Origin: CAYPNF01 sp964411985
GTDB lineage: Bacteria > Verrucomicrobiota > Verrucomicrobiia > Limisphaerales > J093
Assembly (NCBI GenBank): GCA_964411985.1
Contig: CAYPNF010000071.1
Coordinates: 1 to 37,136, forward strand
Direction of reading: 5' to 3'
Length of the DNA: 37,136 nt
The notes under the pieces are model-generated. The model had not been told where the DNA came from, ran no database searches, and saw nothing but the letters and a program-made list of their open reading frames with translations. How positions within the stretch are numbered: position 1 is the stretch's first letter; each line of letters begins with the position of its first letter. This document shows, piece by piece, positions 7,568 to 16,544 of this stretch. The position numbers and the translations under genes were made by a program.

Positions 7568-9856
7568 TCACGGAAATTCGAGCGCGCGGTAGAAGCCGCT
7601 CGGCCCACTGGGCGGGTCCAGGGACCAAGCCGTGGTGTCGTTCGTCACGCTCAGAGTTTCCCCTGGCACCCAGTCCTCAGTTACAGAGAGCGTGGCACGC
7701 CTGTCGACCCGGTAGCTTCGCCCACTGATTCCGTGCAGCAGGATCTGAACTGGCATGCCGTTCCGCACCTCGAGCCAGGGCAGTCGCCCTATTGGCAAAC
7801 ACGGGGCGGATTCGAGGATGGCAGCCCGTTCCCCGATGGCGAGGACCGAACTTGGTCCCGGTGCCAGCGCTTGCAGCTGGCCTTGGCAAGTGAAGGACCT
7901 CTGGGTCCACGCAAGGCCGTCGGTCGAGGTCCACATCGTGGAAAACCACGCCGGATTGCTGGGACCCGAGGCGACGCGGAGCGCCACGAAAGAGCCATTC
8001 GCCCAAATGATGTCGCGAACAGATCCGGGGGACAGCAGGCTCTGGGATGTCCAATCCAACCCATTGGTGGACACCGCCACACTGCCGTCGCGGAGGATCA
8101 CGAAACGTCCCCCGCCGTAGGCAAGACCTCGCATGCTGCCGCTGCTGCTGAAACCCGGATTGGCGGCCGTCCAATCCGTTCCGTTGGTGGAGACGTACAC
8201 CGTGCTGATGGACGAACCAAGGCAAACAAAGCGCCCGGCGCCAGCCACAATTCTCCCAGCAACGAAATCCGTTAGTTCTGGGAGAAGTTTCCCAGTCCAG
8301 TGCTCCCCGTCCTCAGACGTAAAAACCTGATTCGCTGCCGGCACCACAAAGAGACCATTTCCGTAGGCAACTGAACTGAGGACGGGCGCCCCTGCGGGTG
8401 TGCGATCCACCCAAGTGAGGCCATCTCTGGAAAAAGCGAGCGCTCCAGGAGGTTGGGCTCCGCCTTCGGTGGAGGCCCGGCCGACCGCAACAAAGCCAGG
8501 ACTACCGTAGGCAACCCGGGTATAGTAAGCCTGTACGCGCGGAAGCAAGACCGACTGCCAACGATCCGGGGCGACCGTGGCCAGGCCGAGGTTGTTAGTA
8601 CTGGTTCTCGTGGTCTGAGGCGACCCTACCGTCACCCACCGCCCCGCCCCATACGCAGCCGCAGTTAGGAGTCCCCCTCGAACTCCACCCACATGGTCGG
8701 TCCATTTCAGCCCATCCTGGGAACTGAGCAGCAAAGGTTGGTTGCCGCCCCCCCAGCCTACACCGACCCCTGCCAAGCCTCCGAAAGCACCCACGAGCTT
8801 TGTCAGCGAAACTGGCAAAGGCAGATCCAGTGGTCGCTCAACCCAATCCAGACCATCTTCTGATGTGTAAAGTTGCCGCTCACTGAGGTGGACGAATACC
8901 CCATGAATGTAGCCTTGAGGCGGACGCACGACGGCAGGATAGGGGTACTCGTGAGGGGTCCAGACTATCCCGTCTGGCGACGTATAGACATAACTGGGCG
9001 AGATTGGCGAACCCGGATTGACGGCGCGAGCGCGCAAATCCAGGGCAAAGAACCGGTCGCCTGCAACGAATAAGGTGAGCCATGTGTTCGTAACGTCCAG
9101 TGGATAAGGTTCCCAACTTGAGCCGTCGCTGGACACCCAGGCAAACTGCTTGGTAAGCCCCACGAATCGACGGTTGGCGTAACCCATCGAGGAAAACAGC
9201 GCGCCATCCGAGTCGGCCAAAACCCTGTCGGTGGCGAGGGTCCACGACACCCCGTCCTGCGAGACCCAGGTGGACTCGAGCAACGGTATGCCCCCCGTAG
9301 CCATGCGTTTGATCCCGACGAGGACGAAACGGCCCCCTCCATAGGCGAGGAATTCTGCCACGTCGAGGTCTGGTGCTTGCGCGGGGAACCAATCGAAGCC
9401 GTTGGTGGAATGCCAGAGCACAATGTTGGTCCGACTGAACGGGTCCGCATCCGAATCATACCCGATCGTAGAAAACCGGCCACCGCCAAACTGGATCGAG
9501 CTGAAAGAAAAGTTCCCGTTGATCTTGTTCTCGCTCCAATTCACTCCGTCCAAAGAGGTCAGCACAAGCCCCACGAGATCCTGCCCCACAGCCAAAAGGC
9601 GGCCATTCCCAAACGCAACATCCTGGGCCCAACGGGTCGTGGGGATAGGGTTTCGCAGCGACCAGTCGTCGAAAGGGTCGGCCCAAGCCGCAAGGTTTTG
9701 AACAAGGAATAGCACGAGCACCCAGAGGGCCATTCTGAACGGGAATTTCCGGCTTTCTTGGCAAACGGAAGACGCACCCCTTGGGAATCGGAACTCAACG
9801 ACGGCTGAGAACCACACGGAAAACAGCGCCCGGAACCCAGGAATCATCGCTTTCAT
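7568..9856 (-). CDS. Exported beta-propeller-like protein with 12 SxDGxxW repeats
   Basis: The 762-residue product contains about twelve copies of the motif (T/S/V)-S-x-(D/N)-G-x-x-W, for example TSLDGVNW, VSQDGVSW, TSPDGIVW, TSEDGLDW and TSTDGLAW. They are spaced about 50 residues apart, each preceded by a (Y/F)-G-x-G-x-F/W-V-x-V-G strand. This is the pattern of Asp-box (sialidase/BNR-like) propellers that are common as secreted proteins in this group. A hydrophobic segment at 43-58 ending AWA marks export. M42 (position 9733) is an alternative start, but it would lack basic residues before the core. The C-terminal ~75 residues (ISGRSYRVDRRATL... ending GFYRALEFP) resemble the terminal module of the giant protein at the right end of the window. 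No catalytic function is evident. Confidence 0.82.
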   Translation of the reverse strand: MKAMIPGFRALFSVWFSAVVEFRFPRGASSVCQESRKFPFRMALWVLVLFLVQNLAAWADPFDDWSLRNPIPTTRWAQDVAFGNGRLLAVGQDLVGLVLTSLDGVNWSENKINGNFSFSSIQFGGGRFSTIGYDSDADPFSRTNIVLWHSTNGFDWFPAQAPDLDVAEFLAYGGGRFVLVGIKRMATGGIPLLESTWVSQDGVSWTLATDRVLADSDGALFSSMGYANRRFVGLTKQFAWVSSDGSSWEPYPLDVTNTWLTLFVAGDRFFALDLRARAVNPGSPISPSYVYTSPDGIVWTPHEYPYPAVVRPPQGYIHGVFVHLSERQLYTSEDGLDWVERPLDLPLPVSLTKLVGAFGGLAGVGVGWGGGNQPLLLSSQDGLKWTDHVGGVRGGLLTAAAYGAGRWVTVGSPQTTRTSTNNLGLATVAPDRWQSVLLPRVQAYYTRVAYGSPGFVAVGRASTEGGAQPPGALAFSRDGLTWVDRTPAGAPVLSSVAYGNGLFVVPAANQVFTSEDGEHWTGKLLPELTDFVAGRIVAGAGRFVCLGSSISTVYVSTNGTDWTAANPGFSSSGSMRGLAYGGGRFVILRDGSVAVSTNGLDWTSQSLLSPGSVRDIIWANGSFVALRVASGPSNPAWFSTMWTSTDGLAWTQRSFTCQGQLQALAPGPSSVLAIGERAAILESAPCLPIGRLPWLEVRNGMPVQILLHGISGRSYRVDRRATLSVTEDWVPGETLSVTNDTTAWSLDPPSGPSGFYRALEFP

Positions 9857-10026
9857 GGAGAGTCAGTGGCCATCCGAATCTGCCGCCCCTGCCGCCCCCG
9901 GCCCCGTCCGAGACTCGGTGACGCGAGCAAAGTATGCACTCGCTGAGCTTGGGGGCAATTCGATAATATCAATAGTCCCATCGAAGGAACTGATACAGCC
10001 CCAAGCAAGGTGGATCTGGTTCGGCA

Positions 10027-10686
10027 CTACTTCGAACGGAGAACAGCAAAATCCCGGGCGTCAGAAAAACGGGAGTTTGCGGCCGACGGAGCTCCGGTAG
10101 TCGTACCCTCGGCTATCTCACGCGACTGGGAATCGCTAGCCTCTTGCGCTTGGATCTTAGGCCGGAGGCAGCTTCCTTCATCGACTGTGCGCGTGGGGAC
10201 CGCTAGGTGGGCTCGAGCCAGATCCAGGATCACGCGCCGACACTCTTCATGGAGACGGAGCACAACAGCGTGCTGCCAAAACAGGCATCCGAGAAACACG
10301 CCCTGTGCAATCAGGGATCCCAGAGCCAGAATGCCCAAGACACGAACGGGAGGGGGTAACGGGCCGCGGAATGCCTCTGGCAGCAGAATGCCACAATAGG
10401 ACAATCCCACAACCGAGGTGATAAGCAGAACCACCGTCAGGAATAGGGCACGTCGGATGGATCCCTCTTCGCGCCTCGCCGCTGCCAGGTTACCCAGCAA
10501 CAGCAGGCAATCCCCACTTCCGACATGCAACAGCAGCGCTTTGAGGAATGCCTCCTGCTCCCTATGCGCGCTTAGCTGGGCGGGGGATTCATTGAGGTGC
10601 ATCATACCAGCCGGTGGAACGGGTCTGTTCTCTGCCTCCCAGGATGCCACCGACGGCTTTGGGGGCGCTGGTCGTAACTCGACCAT
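10027..10686 (-). CDS. Hypothetical two-helix membrane protein
   Basis: I do not recognise this 219-residue protein. It has a Pro-rich N-terminus (1-27), a helical segment (about 38-78, with EAFLKALLLHVGSGDCLLLLG) and two strong transmembrane helices at about 82-102 and 114-138. A hydrophilic C-terminal tail of about 75 residues, rich in Arg, Glu and Ser, follows. The ATG at 10686 has a plausible GGCGG/GGTGA just upstream; ATGs at 10605 or 10602 are alternatives. Both ends probably face the cytoplasm, with a short outside loop. The neighbours (secreted propeller downstream, 66-aa protein upstream, same strand) give no functional hint. Confidence 0.62.
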   Translation of the reverse strand: MVELRPAPPKPSVASWEAENRPVPPAGMMHLNESPAQLSAHREQEAFLKALLLHVGSGDCLLLLGNLAAARREEGSIRRALFLTVVLLITSVVGLSYCGILLPEAFRGPLPPPVRVLGILALGSLIAQGVFLGCLFWQHAVVLRLHEECRRVILDLARAHLAVPTRTVDEGSCLRPKIQAQEASDSQSREIAEGTTTGAPSAANSRFSDARDFAVLRSK

Positions 10687-10813
10687 TCACCGCCTGCGCC
10701 ACCTGCTGCTCGGCTGGCTTGTTAAGCCCATCCACCAGGATCAGCTGTTCTGGGAGAACATGAACTACTCCCACTCTACTGTGTCCAATCAGCGTGCTCT
10801 ATGGGGTATAACC

Positions 10814-11014
10814 CTACCTTTTCTTATCTCGCCGACCCTTTGCCCGAATTCGATCGATCTCGGCCGGCGGAAGGCCAAGCCATTCCAAAAAGCCCTGATA
10901 GCCAGACGGGTGGCGATGCTCAACCAGGTTGTGCCACTGGTCTATTTGGGCCTGGCTGAGGCCGATTTCCCGAAACAGGGCTACCCAGGCGCCTACCTTC
11001 ATGGATTGATTCAT
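10814..11014 (-). CDS. Small conserved-looking protein (66 aa)
   Basis: This short ORF reads like a real protein: G-L-S-x-x-Q-I-D-Q-W-H-x-L-x-E-x-R-H-P, then GFLEWLGLPPAEIDRIR. I recall similar 'WH-LFE-R-P-HQ-FLEWLG-eI--IR' segments as small stand-alone proteins and as tails of MerR-type regulators. It has a basic C-terminus (KGRRDKKR). The ATG at 11014 and the ATG at 11002 are both possible; neither has a clear Shine-Dalgarno. It is divergent from the oxidoreductase operon, and a role in regulating that operon is possible but unproven. Confidence 0.55.
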   Translation of the reverse strand: MNQSMKVGAWVALFREIGLSQAQIDQWHNLVEHRHPSGYQGFLEWLGLPPAEIDRIRAKGRRDKKR

Positions 11015-11136
11015 AAGAACTCTGTATTCGTATTCTGTTTACCGTTAGTTCAGTGGTGTCACGGCCATGACGAGTCAGAGCCTAAAGTGTGAAGTAATGG
11101 ACGGGTCACCGCTTAGTAGCAGGAAGTCGTTGCAGC

Positions 11137-12672
11137 ATGCTGCTTGATCCGCTACAACGACCCTCGACACCCATGGCAAGCCCAACGAGCAAGAACCTTA
11201 TGGCCACAGACTCTCCGCAAGTTACGTCACACAAAGCAGGTCGCTCCCTTGTCTCGCGACGCAGTTTTCTCCAGCGCAGTAGCCTCGTCGCGGGGGCAGC
11301 TGTGCTGCAGGTGGCCCCATTCCACTTCCTAAGGAGCCTCCGCGCCCAGGAGACGCCCAGCAAACAGATCACTGTCGGCTTGATCGGACTCGGCGCCATG
11401 GGGATAGGCCACGTGCATCGGGTCTCGGGAGATCCAGGGTTCCGCGTATTGGCGGTCTGCGATGTGGATGCCTCGCGGCGGGAGAATGCGAAAAGCATCG
11501 TTGAAACCAAGTATGCCGCCGAGAAGGCTTCAGGCACGTACAAGGGTTGTGCGGCTTACAACGATTTCCGGGAAATCCTTCACCGGCCGGACATCGATGC
11601 GGTGGTTATCGTAACACCGGACCACTGGCATGCGCCGATGTCCGTTGAGGCAGCGAAGGCAGGCAAAGACATCTACTGCGAGAAACCGGTTTCGCTCACG
11701 CTCGAGGAAGGCCAGGAGATCGTGGGGGCGGTACGGCGTTATGGACGGGTTTTCCAGACGGGGACTCAGTACCGTTCCATCGGCACGATCCGTAACGTAG
11801 TCCAATTCGTTCGCGAAGGGGGCCTGGGAAAGGTCAAGTCCGTGTTCACCCTTTGGAACAACCTAGGCATGTGGTTCGGTGCCGAACGTTTCCGGGCCTT
11901 TGACAAAACCCTCAATCCGGCGGTCACAGGAAAGTCTTATGTGCCTCTTGACTATGCTCTGCCGGCGGAGCGGGTGCCTGAAGGTCTGGACTGGGACATG
12001 TGGGTAGGCCCGGCTCCCTGGCATCCCTACAATCGTCTCTACCATGTGAACCCTTCCCCGGGAGTGGTTCCATGGTCGTTCAGCTCGGCGTTTGGGGTTA
12101 CCTCGCTCACCTGGCATTTGGCTCACTCGGCGGACGTCATCCAGTATGCGCTGGGCATGGAACGAAGCGGGCCGGTGGAGATCGTGCATCCAAGCTCAGG
12201 CGAATTCCCCACCCTTACCTGTCGTTATGCGAACGGGACACTCCTTCACCTGGTGGACAATTGGGGCATGGTGAAGGACCTCTATCACGCGGTCCCCTCC
12301 AATGCGAGGCTCGCGGGCAACTTCGGCGGAGTGTTCGTGGGCGAACGTGGATGGCTCACGAGCATGACCACGGGTGGACCGATCGAGGGCGGCCCAGACG
12401 AGGTGATTCAGGCCCTGAACCTCAAGTCCCGCGAAGTCAATCCCGGTAATAACGATCACCATGCCAATTGGCTCGCTTGCATCCATTCACGCAAGCCTGC
12501 CAGCTGTGATGAGGAAATCGGACACCGCTCGGCCTCAGTGGGGCACCTGGCGAACCTCGCGTGCTCCACGCGCACGAGTTTGAAATGGCATCTCCATTCC
12601 CAGAAGGTCACCAACCACGCCTTTGCGAACCGGTTGCTGCACCGACCGCTGCGGGCACCTTGGAGTTTCTAG
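11137..12672 (+). CDS. TAT-exported Gfo/Idh/MocA family oxidoreductase
   Basis: This is an NAD(P)-dependent sugar or sugar-derivative dehydrogenase of the Gfo/Idh/MocA family. The 511-residue product carries a twin-arginine signal (S-R-R-S-F-L at 40-45, hydrophobic 50-61, ending RAQ). A Rossmann fold follows with GLGAMG (84-89), the family's CEKPVSLT (181-188) and an alpha/beta C-terminal domain including WHLAHSADVIQYALG. The ending with AN-LLHRP-R-PW is typical of the exported planctomycete/verrucomicrobial subgroup. ATGs at 11173 and 11200 are alternative starts that keep the TAT signal. It is followed by the ThuA gene after 15 bp, which suggests an operon acting on an unusual sugar. The substrate cannot be read from the sequence. 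Confidence 0.9.
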   Translation: MLLDPLQRPSTPMASPTSKNLMATDSPQVTSHKAGRSLVSRRSFLQRSSLVAGAAVLQVAPFHFLRSLRAQETPSKQITVGLIGLGAMGIGHVHRVSGDPGFRVLAVCDVDASRRENAKSIVETKYAAEKASGTYKGCAAYNDFREILHRPDIDAVVIVTPDHWHAPMSVEAAKAGKDIYCEKPVSLTLEEGQEIVGAVRRYGRVFQTGTQYRSIGTIRNVVQFVREGGLGKVKSVFTLWNNLGMWFGAERFRAFDKTLNPAVTGKSYVPLDYALPAERVPEGLDWDMWVGPAPWHPYNRLYHVNPSPGVVPWSFSSAFGVTSLTWHLAHSADVIQYALGMERSGPVEIVHPSSGEFPTLTCRYANGTLLHLVDNWGMVKDLYHAVPSNARLAGNFGGVFVGERGWLTSMTTGGPIEGGPDEVIQALNLKSREVNPGNNDHHANWLACIHSRKPASCDEEIGHRSASVGHLANLACSTRTSLKWHLHSQKVTNHAFANRLLHRPLRAPWSF

Positions 12673-12687
12673 TCACAGGAAGCCACA

Positions 12688-14370
12688 ATGCACTCCCGAT
12701 TTAGCCTCCCATCCCTCTGTGTAACCTGGTTTGCGTGGTCAGCCTGCGTCGTCCTCTCGCCGTTCTTGGACGCGCAGTCTTTCCCACCTTCGCAGGTGCC
12801 CGAAACGGAACGCGCCAAGATCGACGCCGCCCTGCCCCTTCAAGCCCCCATTCACCCGCAAAAGCCGCGGCGCCTTTTGATCTTCGACCGGAACGTCGGG
12901 TACGGCGGGCATCCCTCCATTGCACATGCCAGCTACGCTTTCCAAGCCATGGGGCGCAAGACCGGCGCTTTTGAGACGGAGATAGCGCAGGATCCCGAGG
13001 TTTTCCGGAAAGAGAGTTTGCAGCGATTCGACGCGGTGTTTTTCAACAACAATGTTGGCAACCTGTTCGAGGACCCGGAACTCCGCCGCAACCTCGTTGA
13101 ATTCATTTACGCGGGCGGAGGTATGCTGGGTGTTCACGGCACCACGGTGGCATTCACGAAGTGGCCTGGGGCGATGGAGGATTGGCCGGAATTCGGGCGG
13201 ATGCTTGGAGCGCGTGGGGCGAACCACCGCGACAGCAACGAGCGCGTCATCGTAAAAGTGGAAGATCCGGCTCATCCCATTACACAGGCCTTCGAACCCA
13301 ACGGCTTTGAGTATCGAGATGAACTGTTTCGCTATCAAGAGGTCTACTCGCGAAAGCGTAACCGCGTGCTGCTAAGTATCGATGTGGAGAAAACCGGCAC
13401 CCCTCAGGGCGATCCGCGAGGAGCCTGTGTTAGGGCCGACGGAGACTACGCTCTGGCATGGATCCGGCAATACGGACGTGGACGCGCGTTTCACTCCACC
13501 TTCGCCCACAACCCCTATGTCTTCTGGGACCCGAAGATGCTGCAGTTCTATCTGGCTGCGCTGCAGTTTACGCTCGGCGATCTGCCCTGTGCCACTTTGC
13601 CCAGCGCACTGTGGAACCCTGCAGCCCAGGCACAGGAGAAACTCGGCTGGCGCGTGGGGCTCAGTTCCCACACGGAGGCTTCGGACCTCTTTTCCGGGAT
13701 TCAGGCTGCCTCCCAACAAGGATTATGGTACTGGAAAGCCAATGCCGAAACTCCAATCTCGCCCAAGATCCAGAAGACCGTCCTGGATCCGCTGACGGCA
13801 ATGGAGTTCCAGGAACTGAGGTTTCAGCTCGACGATGCTGGGGTGCGCATGGTGGCCTGGGAAGTGCCCGGCCTTCCCTCGGAGGAGTCCGCAGGCCAGG
13901 TTCTCTTTCAGAAGGCGCGAAGCATGGGGGTTGAGGTGGTGATCGCGCCGGTCCAGTGGGGACAGATGCCGAAAGCGGCGCTTTGGTGTGAGAGGTATGG
14001 GGTGCGGCTGGCCATCACCCAAGTCCAAGTAGACGGGAAGAACCAGCGCCAACCCGCCGAACTGGCCAGGCTCTGCGCCAGTCTCCCGCCCGGTGTGGGA
14101 GTGGCTGCCAGCCTGAAAGCCTGGAAGAGCGCCAGAACCACGCCGAAACGGGCTGTACGAAGCCTTGGCCAGCGTCTCATGGTCCTCACGCTCGACGAAC
14201 CTGCGAGCACCCTGGCTGAAAAGTCGGGGATAACCTGGGAGGCTTTGCGGGAGATCCGCGCACAGAAGCTTCATCCGTTCCTCTTTCATACAAGGAGCCT
14301 TCAGGGACAGGCTTCCTTGGAGGTCCGAACGGCTCTGCTGGATCAACAGTCCATTGAACTTTCCCATTAG
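12688..14370 (+). CDS. ThuA-domain protein with C-terminal TIM-barrel-like domain
   Basis: The 560-residue protein has a hydrophobic N-terminal export signal (about 10-28). Residues 62-297 form a ThuA (trehalose-utilisation, class-I glutamine amidotransferase-like) domain with GGGMLGVHG (143-151), DELF (211-214) and GRGRAFHSTFAHNP (263-276). ThuA proteins are linked to oxidation or utilisation of sugars such as trehalose. The remaining ~240 residues (from about 318) show regular beta-alpha alternation (LRFQLDDAGVRMVAWEVPG, VEVVIAPVQWG, VRLAITQVQVDG) like a degenerate xylose-isomerase/AP-endonuclease TIM barrel, but I see no metal-site set. A good Shine-Dalgarno (AGGAAG) precedes the ATG. It lies between the oxidoreductase and the HEAT gene and is presumably their functional partner. 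Confidence 0.86.
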   Translation: MHSRFSLPSLCVTWFAWSACVVLSPFLDAQSFPPSQVPETERAKIDAALPLQAPIHPQKPRRLLIFDRNVGYGGHPSIAHASYAFQAMGRKTGAFETEIAQDPEVFRKESLQRFDAVFFNNNVGNLFEDPELRRNLVEFIYAGGGMLGVHGTTVAFTKWPGAMEDWPEFGRMLGARGANHRDSNERVIVKVEDPAHPITQAFEPNGFEYRDELFRYQEVYSRKRNRVLLSIDVEKTGTPQGDPRGACVRADGDYALAWIRQYGRGRAFHSTFAHNPYVFWDPKMLQFYLAALQFTLGDLPCATLPSALWNPAAQAQEKLGWRVGLSSHTEASDLFSGIQAASQQGLWYWKANAETPISPKIQKTVLDPLTAMEFQELRFQLDDAGVRMVAWEVPGLPSEESAGQVLFQKARSMGVEVVIAPVQWGQMPKAALWCERYGVRLAITQVQVDGKNQRQPAELARLCASLPPGVGVAASLKAWKSARTTPKRAVRSLGQRLMVLTLDEPASTLAEKSGITWEALREIRAQKLHPFLFHTRSLQGQASLEVRTALLDQQSIELSH

Positions 14371-14375
14371 GAACT

Positions 14376-15164
14376 ATGAGATCAGTCAAAGATCAGGATG
14401 GAGGCGGTAACAAGAATAACGCGAAGTCCGTCACGGCGGGGAAACGACCCTACCCCGCTGAAGTCCAGAAAACGATCGAAGCGTTACGACAATACCAGGA
14501 AGGATCGGACCGTGGTACGTTGGTGCCACTCGAAGATTGGGTAGCGTCGAGTGCCTTGAACGAAAGCAGTCGCGACCAAGCCGAAAAAGTGCTCTTGGAG
14601 AGTCTGGCTTGGGAACTTTCCATTCCTGCCAAGGAATTCCTCTGTGGCCAATTGGTTTTGGTAGGATCCAGCGCTTCCGTTCCAGCGCTGGCAAAACTCC
14701 TGGAGGATCCATCCTTGGCCATGGGAGCCTGCAGCACGCTTTTCGCCATCCCCGGCGAGGACGCCCTGGCAGCCATGCGGGTAAAGGTGTCCAAGATGCA
14801 AGGCGCACCAAAGGCGATGGTTATTCAGGCGCTTGGCTTGCGCCGGGATGCTCGGAGCGCCGCTGTGCTTGAACGCATCCTGCGCAGCAAGGACATCATG
14901 TCGGCAGGAGCGGCGGCGAATGCCTTGGGATGGCTGGGGACTCCCAGAGCCTCCTCGGCTTTGGCATCGGTCCTGGGAAATGGCCCTGCAGAATTGATGG
15001 ATGTGATTGCTGATGCCTGTCTGAGATGCGCTGACCACCTGCGGGCAACGGAACACGAGCGAGAGGCAGCGCGCCTTTACCGTTCCCTAGCCTCCTGCGG
15101 ACGTGTTAGCGCTGCACATCAAGCACTTGCAGAGCGGATGGCAAAACAGTCTCCACTCAAGTAA
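14376..15164 (+). CDS. HEAT-repeat protein
   Basis: The 262-residue protein begins 5 bp after the ThuA gene with a good ribosome site (AGGA, 5-nt spacer). No signal peptide is seen. After a polar N-terminus, residues about 60-250 are alpha-helical repeats with HEAT-like spacing: SVPALAKLLEDPSL, DARSAAVLERILRSKD, AANALGWLGTPRASSALASVL. Proteins of this kind commonly accompany ThuA and Gfo/Idh/MocA genes in this group, probably as scaffolds. No enzymatic motif is visible. Confidence 0.8.
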   Translation: MRSVKDQDGGGNKNNAKSVTAGKRPYPAEVQKTIEALRQYQEGSDRGTLVPLEDWVASSALNESSRDQAEKVLLESLAWELSIPAKEFLCGQLVLVGSSASVPALAKLLEDPSLAMGACSTLFAIPGEDALAAMRVKVSKMQGAPKAMVIQALGLRRDARSAAVLERILRSKDIMSAGAAANALGWLGTPRASSALASVLGNGPAELMDVIADACLRCADHLRATEHEREAARLYRSLASCGRVSAAHQALAERMAKQSPLK

Positions 15165-15326
15165 CCGAAGGGGAGTGGGCGTCTTCCCCCGCGGTTGGCA
15201 TGAGGCCAAAAGCGGCACCTCAGGATGGCGCACTTCAAAACCCGCTGGACCTGCGCCGGTTCCTTTCCGCTCTATGCTTGATTCCCCCGCTTTCAGCAAG
15301 CACTCTTGGGGAGTTCTTCAGGAACT

Positions 15327-16529
15327 ATGAACGAGAACGTCCACACGCAAGTACCCGATGCACGCGGCCATTTCGGACCTTTTGGAGGCCGGTTCGTGCC
15401 AGAAACGCTGGTTCATCCCCTCGTCCAACTCGAGGAGGAGTACTGGCGCGCGCAGCAGGACCCAACGTTCCAGAAGGAGTTGGACTACTACCTCACTGAG
15501 TTCGCGGGACGTCCGACCCCCTTGTATTTCGCTGAACGCCTTACTCGTGAACTGGGTGGAGCCAAGATCTATCTCAAGCGAGAGGACTTGCTTCACACGG
15601 GCGCTCACAAGATCAACAACTCCCTTGGTCAAGTGCTGCTCGCCCGCAGAATGGGAAAACACCGGGTCATCGCCGAGACAGGGGCTGGGCAGCACGGTGT
15701 GGCCACGGCAACCGTGGCCGCGATGTTTGGGCTTAAGTGCCGAGTCTACATGGGAGCGGTGGATTGTGCTCGACAGGCCCTCAACGTTTTCCGCATGAAG
15801 ATGTTGGGAGCAGAAGTGATTTCGGTACAGGCAGGCCAGCAAACGCTCAAGGAAGCCATTAGCGAGGCGATGCGCGACTGGGTTACGAATGTCCGCGACA
15901 CTCATTACATCCTGGGTACCGCCTACGGCGCGCACCCCTATCCTCTGATGGTACGCAACTTTCAGCGCGTCATCGGAGATGAAGCCAGAAAGCAGATTCA
16001 GGAGAAGGAGGGTCGTCTTCCTGACTTGTTAATTGCTTGTGTAGGAGGAGGTTCCAATGCAATTGGTCTCTTCTACCCTTTCCTTGCTGATCAGGATGTC
16101 AAAATGCTGGGAGTCGAGGCGGGAGGCGAAGAAATCAAACCCGGAAGGCACGCAGCTCGCTTTCAAGGGGGATCGCTGGGGGTCCTGCAAGGTTCATTGT
16201 CCTATGTCCTGCAGGACGAGACGGGGCAAATTCAACTGACCCATAGTATTTCCGCAGGATTGGATTACGCGGCGGTGGGGCCAGAGCACTGCTGGCTGCG
16301 GGACCGACGACGTGTCGATTACACCTACGCCACCGACGGTCAGGCTCTGGAGGCATTCACCCGTCTGGCGCGTTTGGAAGGGATCATCCCTGCTTTGGAA
16401 TCTTCACACGCCCTGGCGGCAGCTATGGAAGAAGCCCCCAAGCTCCCCAAAGACCGCCTCATCATCATAAACCTCTCCGGCCGCGGAGATAAGGACGTCA
16501 GCCAAGTCGCCCAGATGCTCAAGCTTTAG
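15327..16529 (+). CDS. trpB: Tryptophan synthase beta chain
   Basis: TrpB joins indole and L-serine to make L-tryptophan with pyridoxal phosphate, normally as an alpha2-beta2 complex with TrpA. The 400-residue length is standard. The start opens with HFGPFGGRFVPETL, the PLP lysine is K95 in HTGAHKINNSLGQ, GAGQHGVATAT follows, and the phosphate-binding GGGSNAIG is present. I choose the ATG at 15327 with AGGAACT before it over the in-frame TTG at 15306, which adds seven non-homologous residues. No trpA or other trp gene is in the window, so the pathway is scattered here. yicC follows after 15 bp. The 162-bp leader shows no attenuator or T-box that I can recognise. Confidence 0.97.
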   Translation: MNENVHTQVPDARGHFGPFGGRFVPETLVHPLVQLEEEYWRAQQDPTFQKELDYYLTEFAGRPTPLYFAERLTRELGGAKIYLKREDLLHTGAHKINNSLGQVLLARRMGKHRVIAETGAGQHGVATATVAAMFGLKCRVYMGAVDCARQALNVFRMKMLGAEVISVQAGQQTLKEAISEAMRDWVTNVRDTHYILGTAYGAHPYPLMVRNFQRVIGDEARKQIQEKEGRLPDLLIACVGGGSNAIGLFYPFLADQDVKMLGVEAGGEEIKPGRHAARFQGGSLGVLQGSLSYVLQDETGQIQLTHSISAGLDYAAVGPEHCWLRDRRRVDYTYATDGQALEAFTRLARLEGIIPALESSHALAAAMEEAPKLPKDRLIIINLSGRGDKDVSQVAQMLKL

Positions 16530-16544
16530 TCTTCCAGAAACACT

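Noticed and set aside
10589..10774. A 61-codon minus-strand ORF overlapping the start of the two-helix membrane protein gene
   Set aside because: It overlaps the better-supported gene by 98 bp and shows no motif. It could become plausible only if that gene starts at 10605.
15165..15326. Possible attenuator, T-box or sigma-54 element before trpB (TTGGCATGAGG...)
   Set aside because: No Trp-rich leader peptide or T-box core could be read, and the -12 half of a sigma-54 promoter is not matched.
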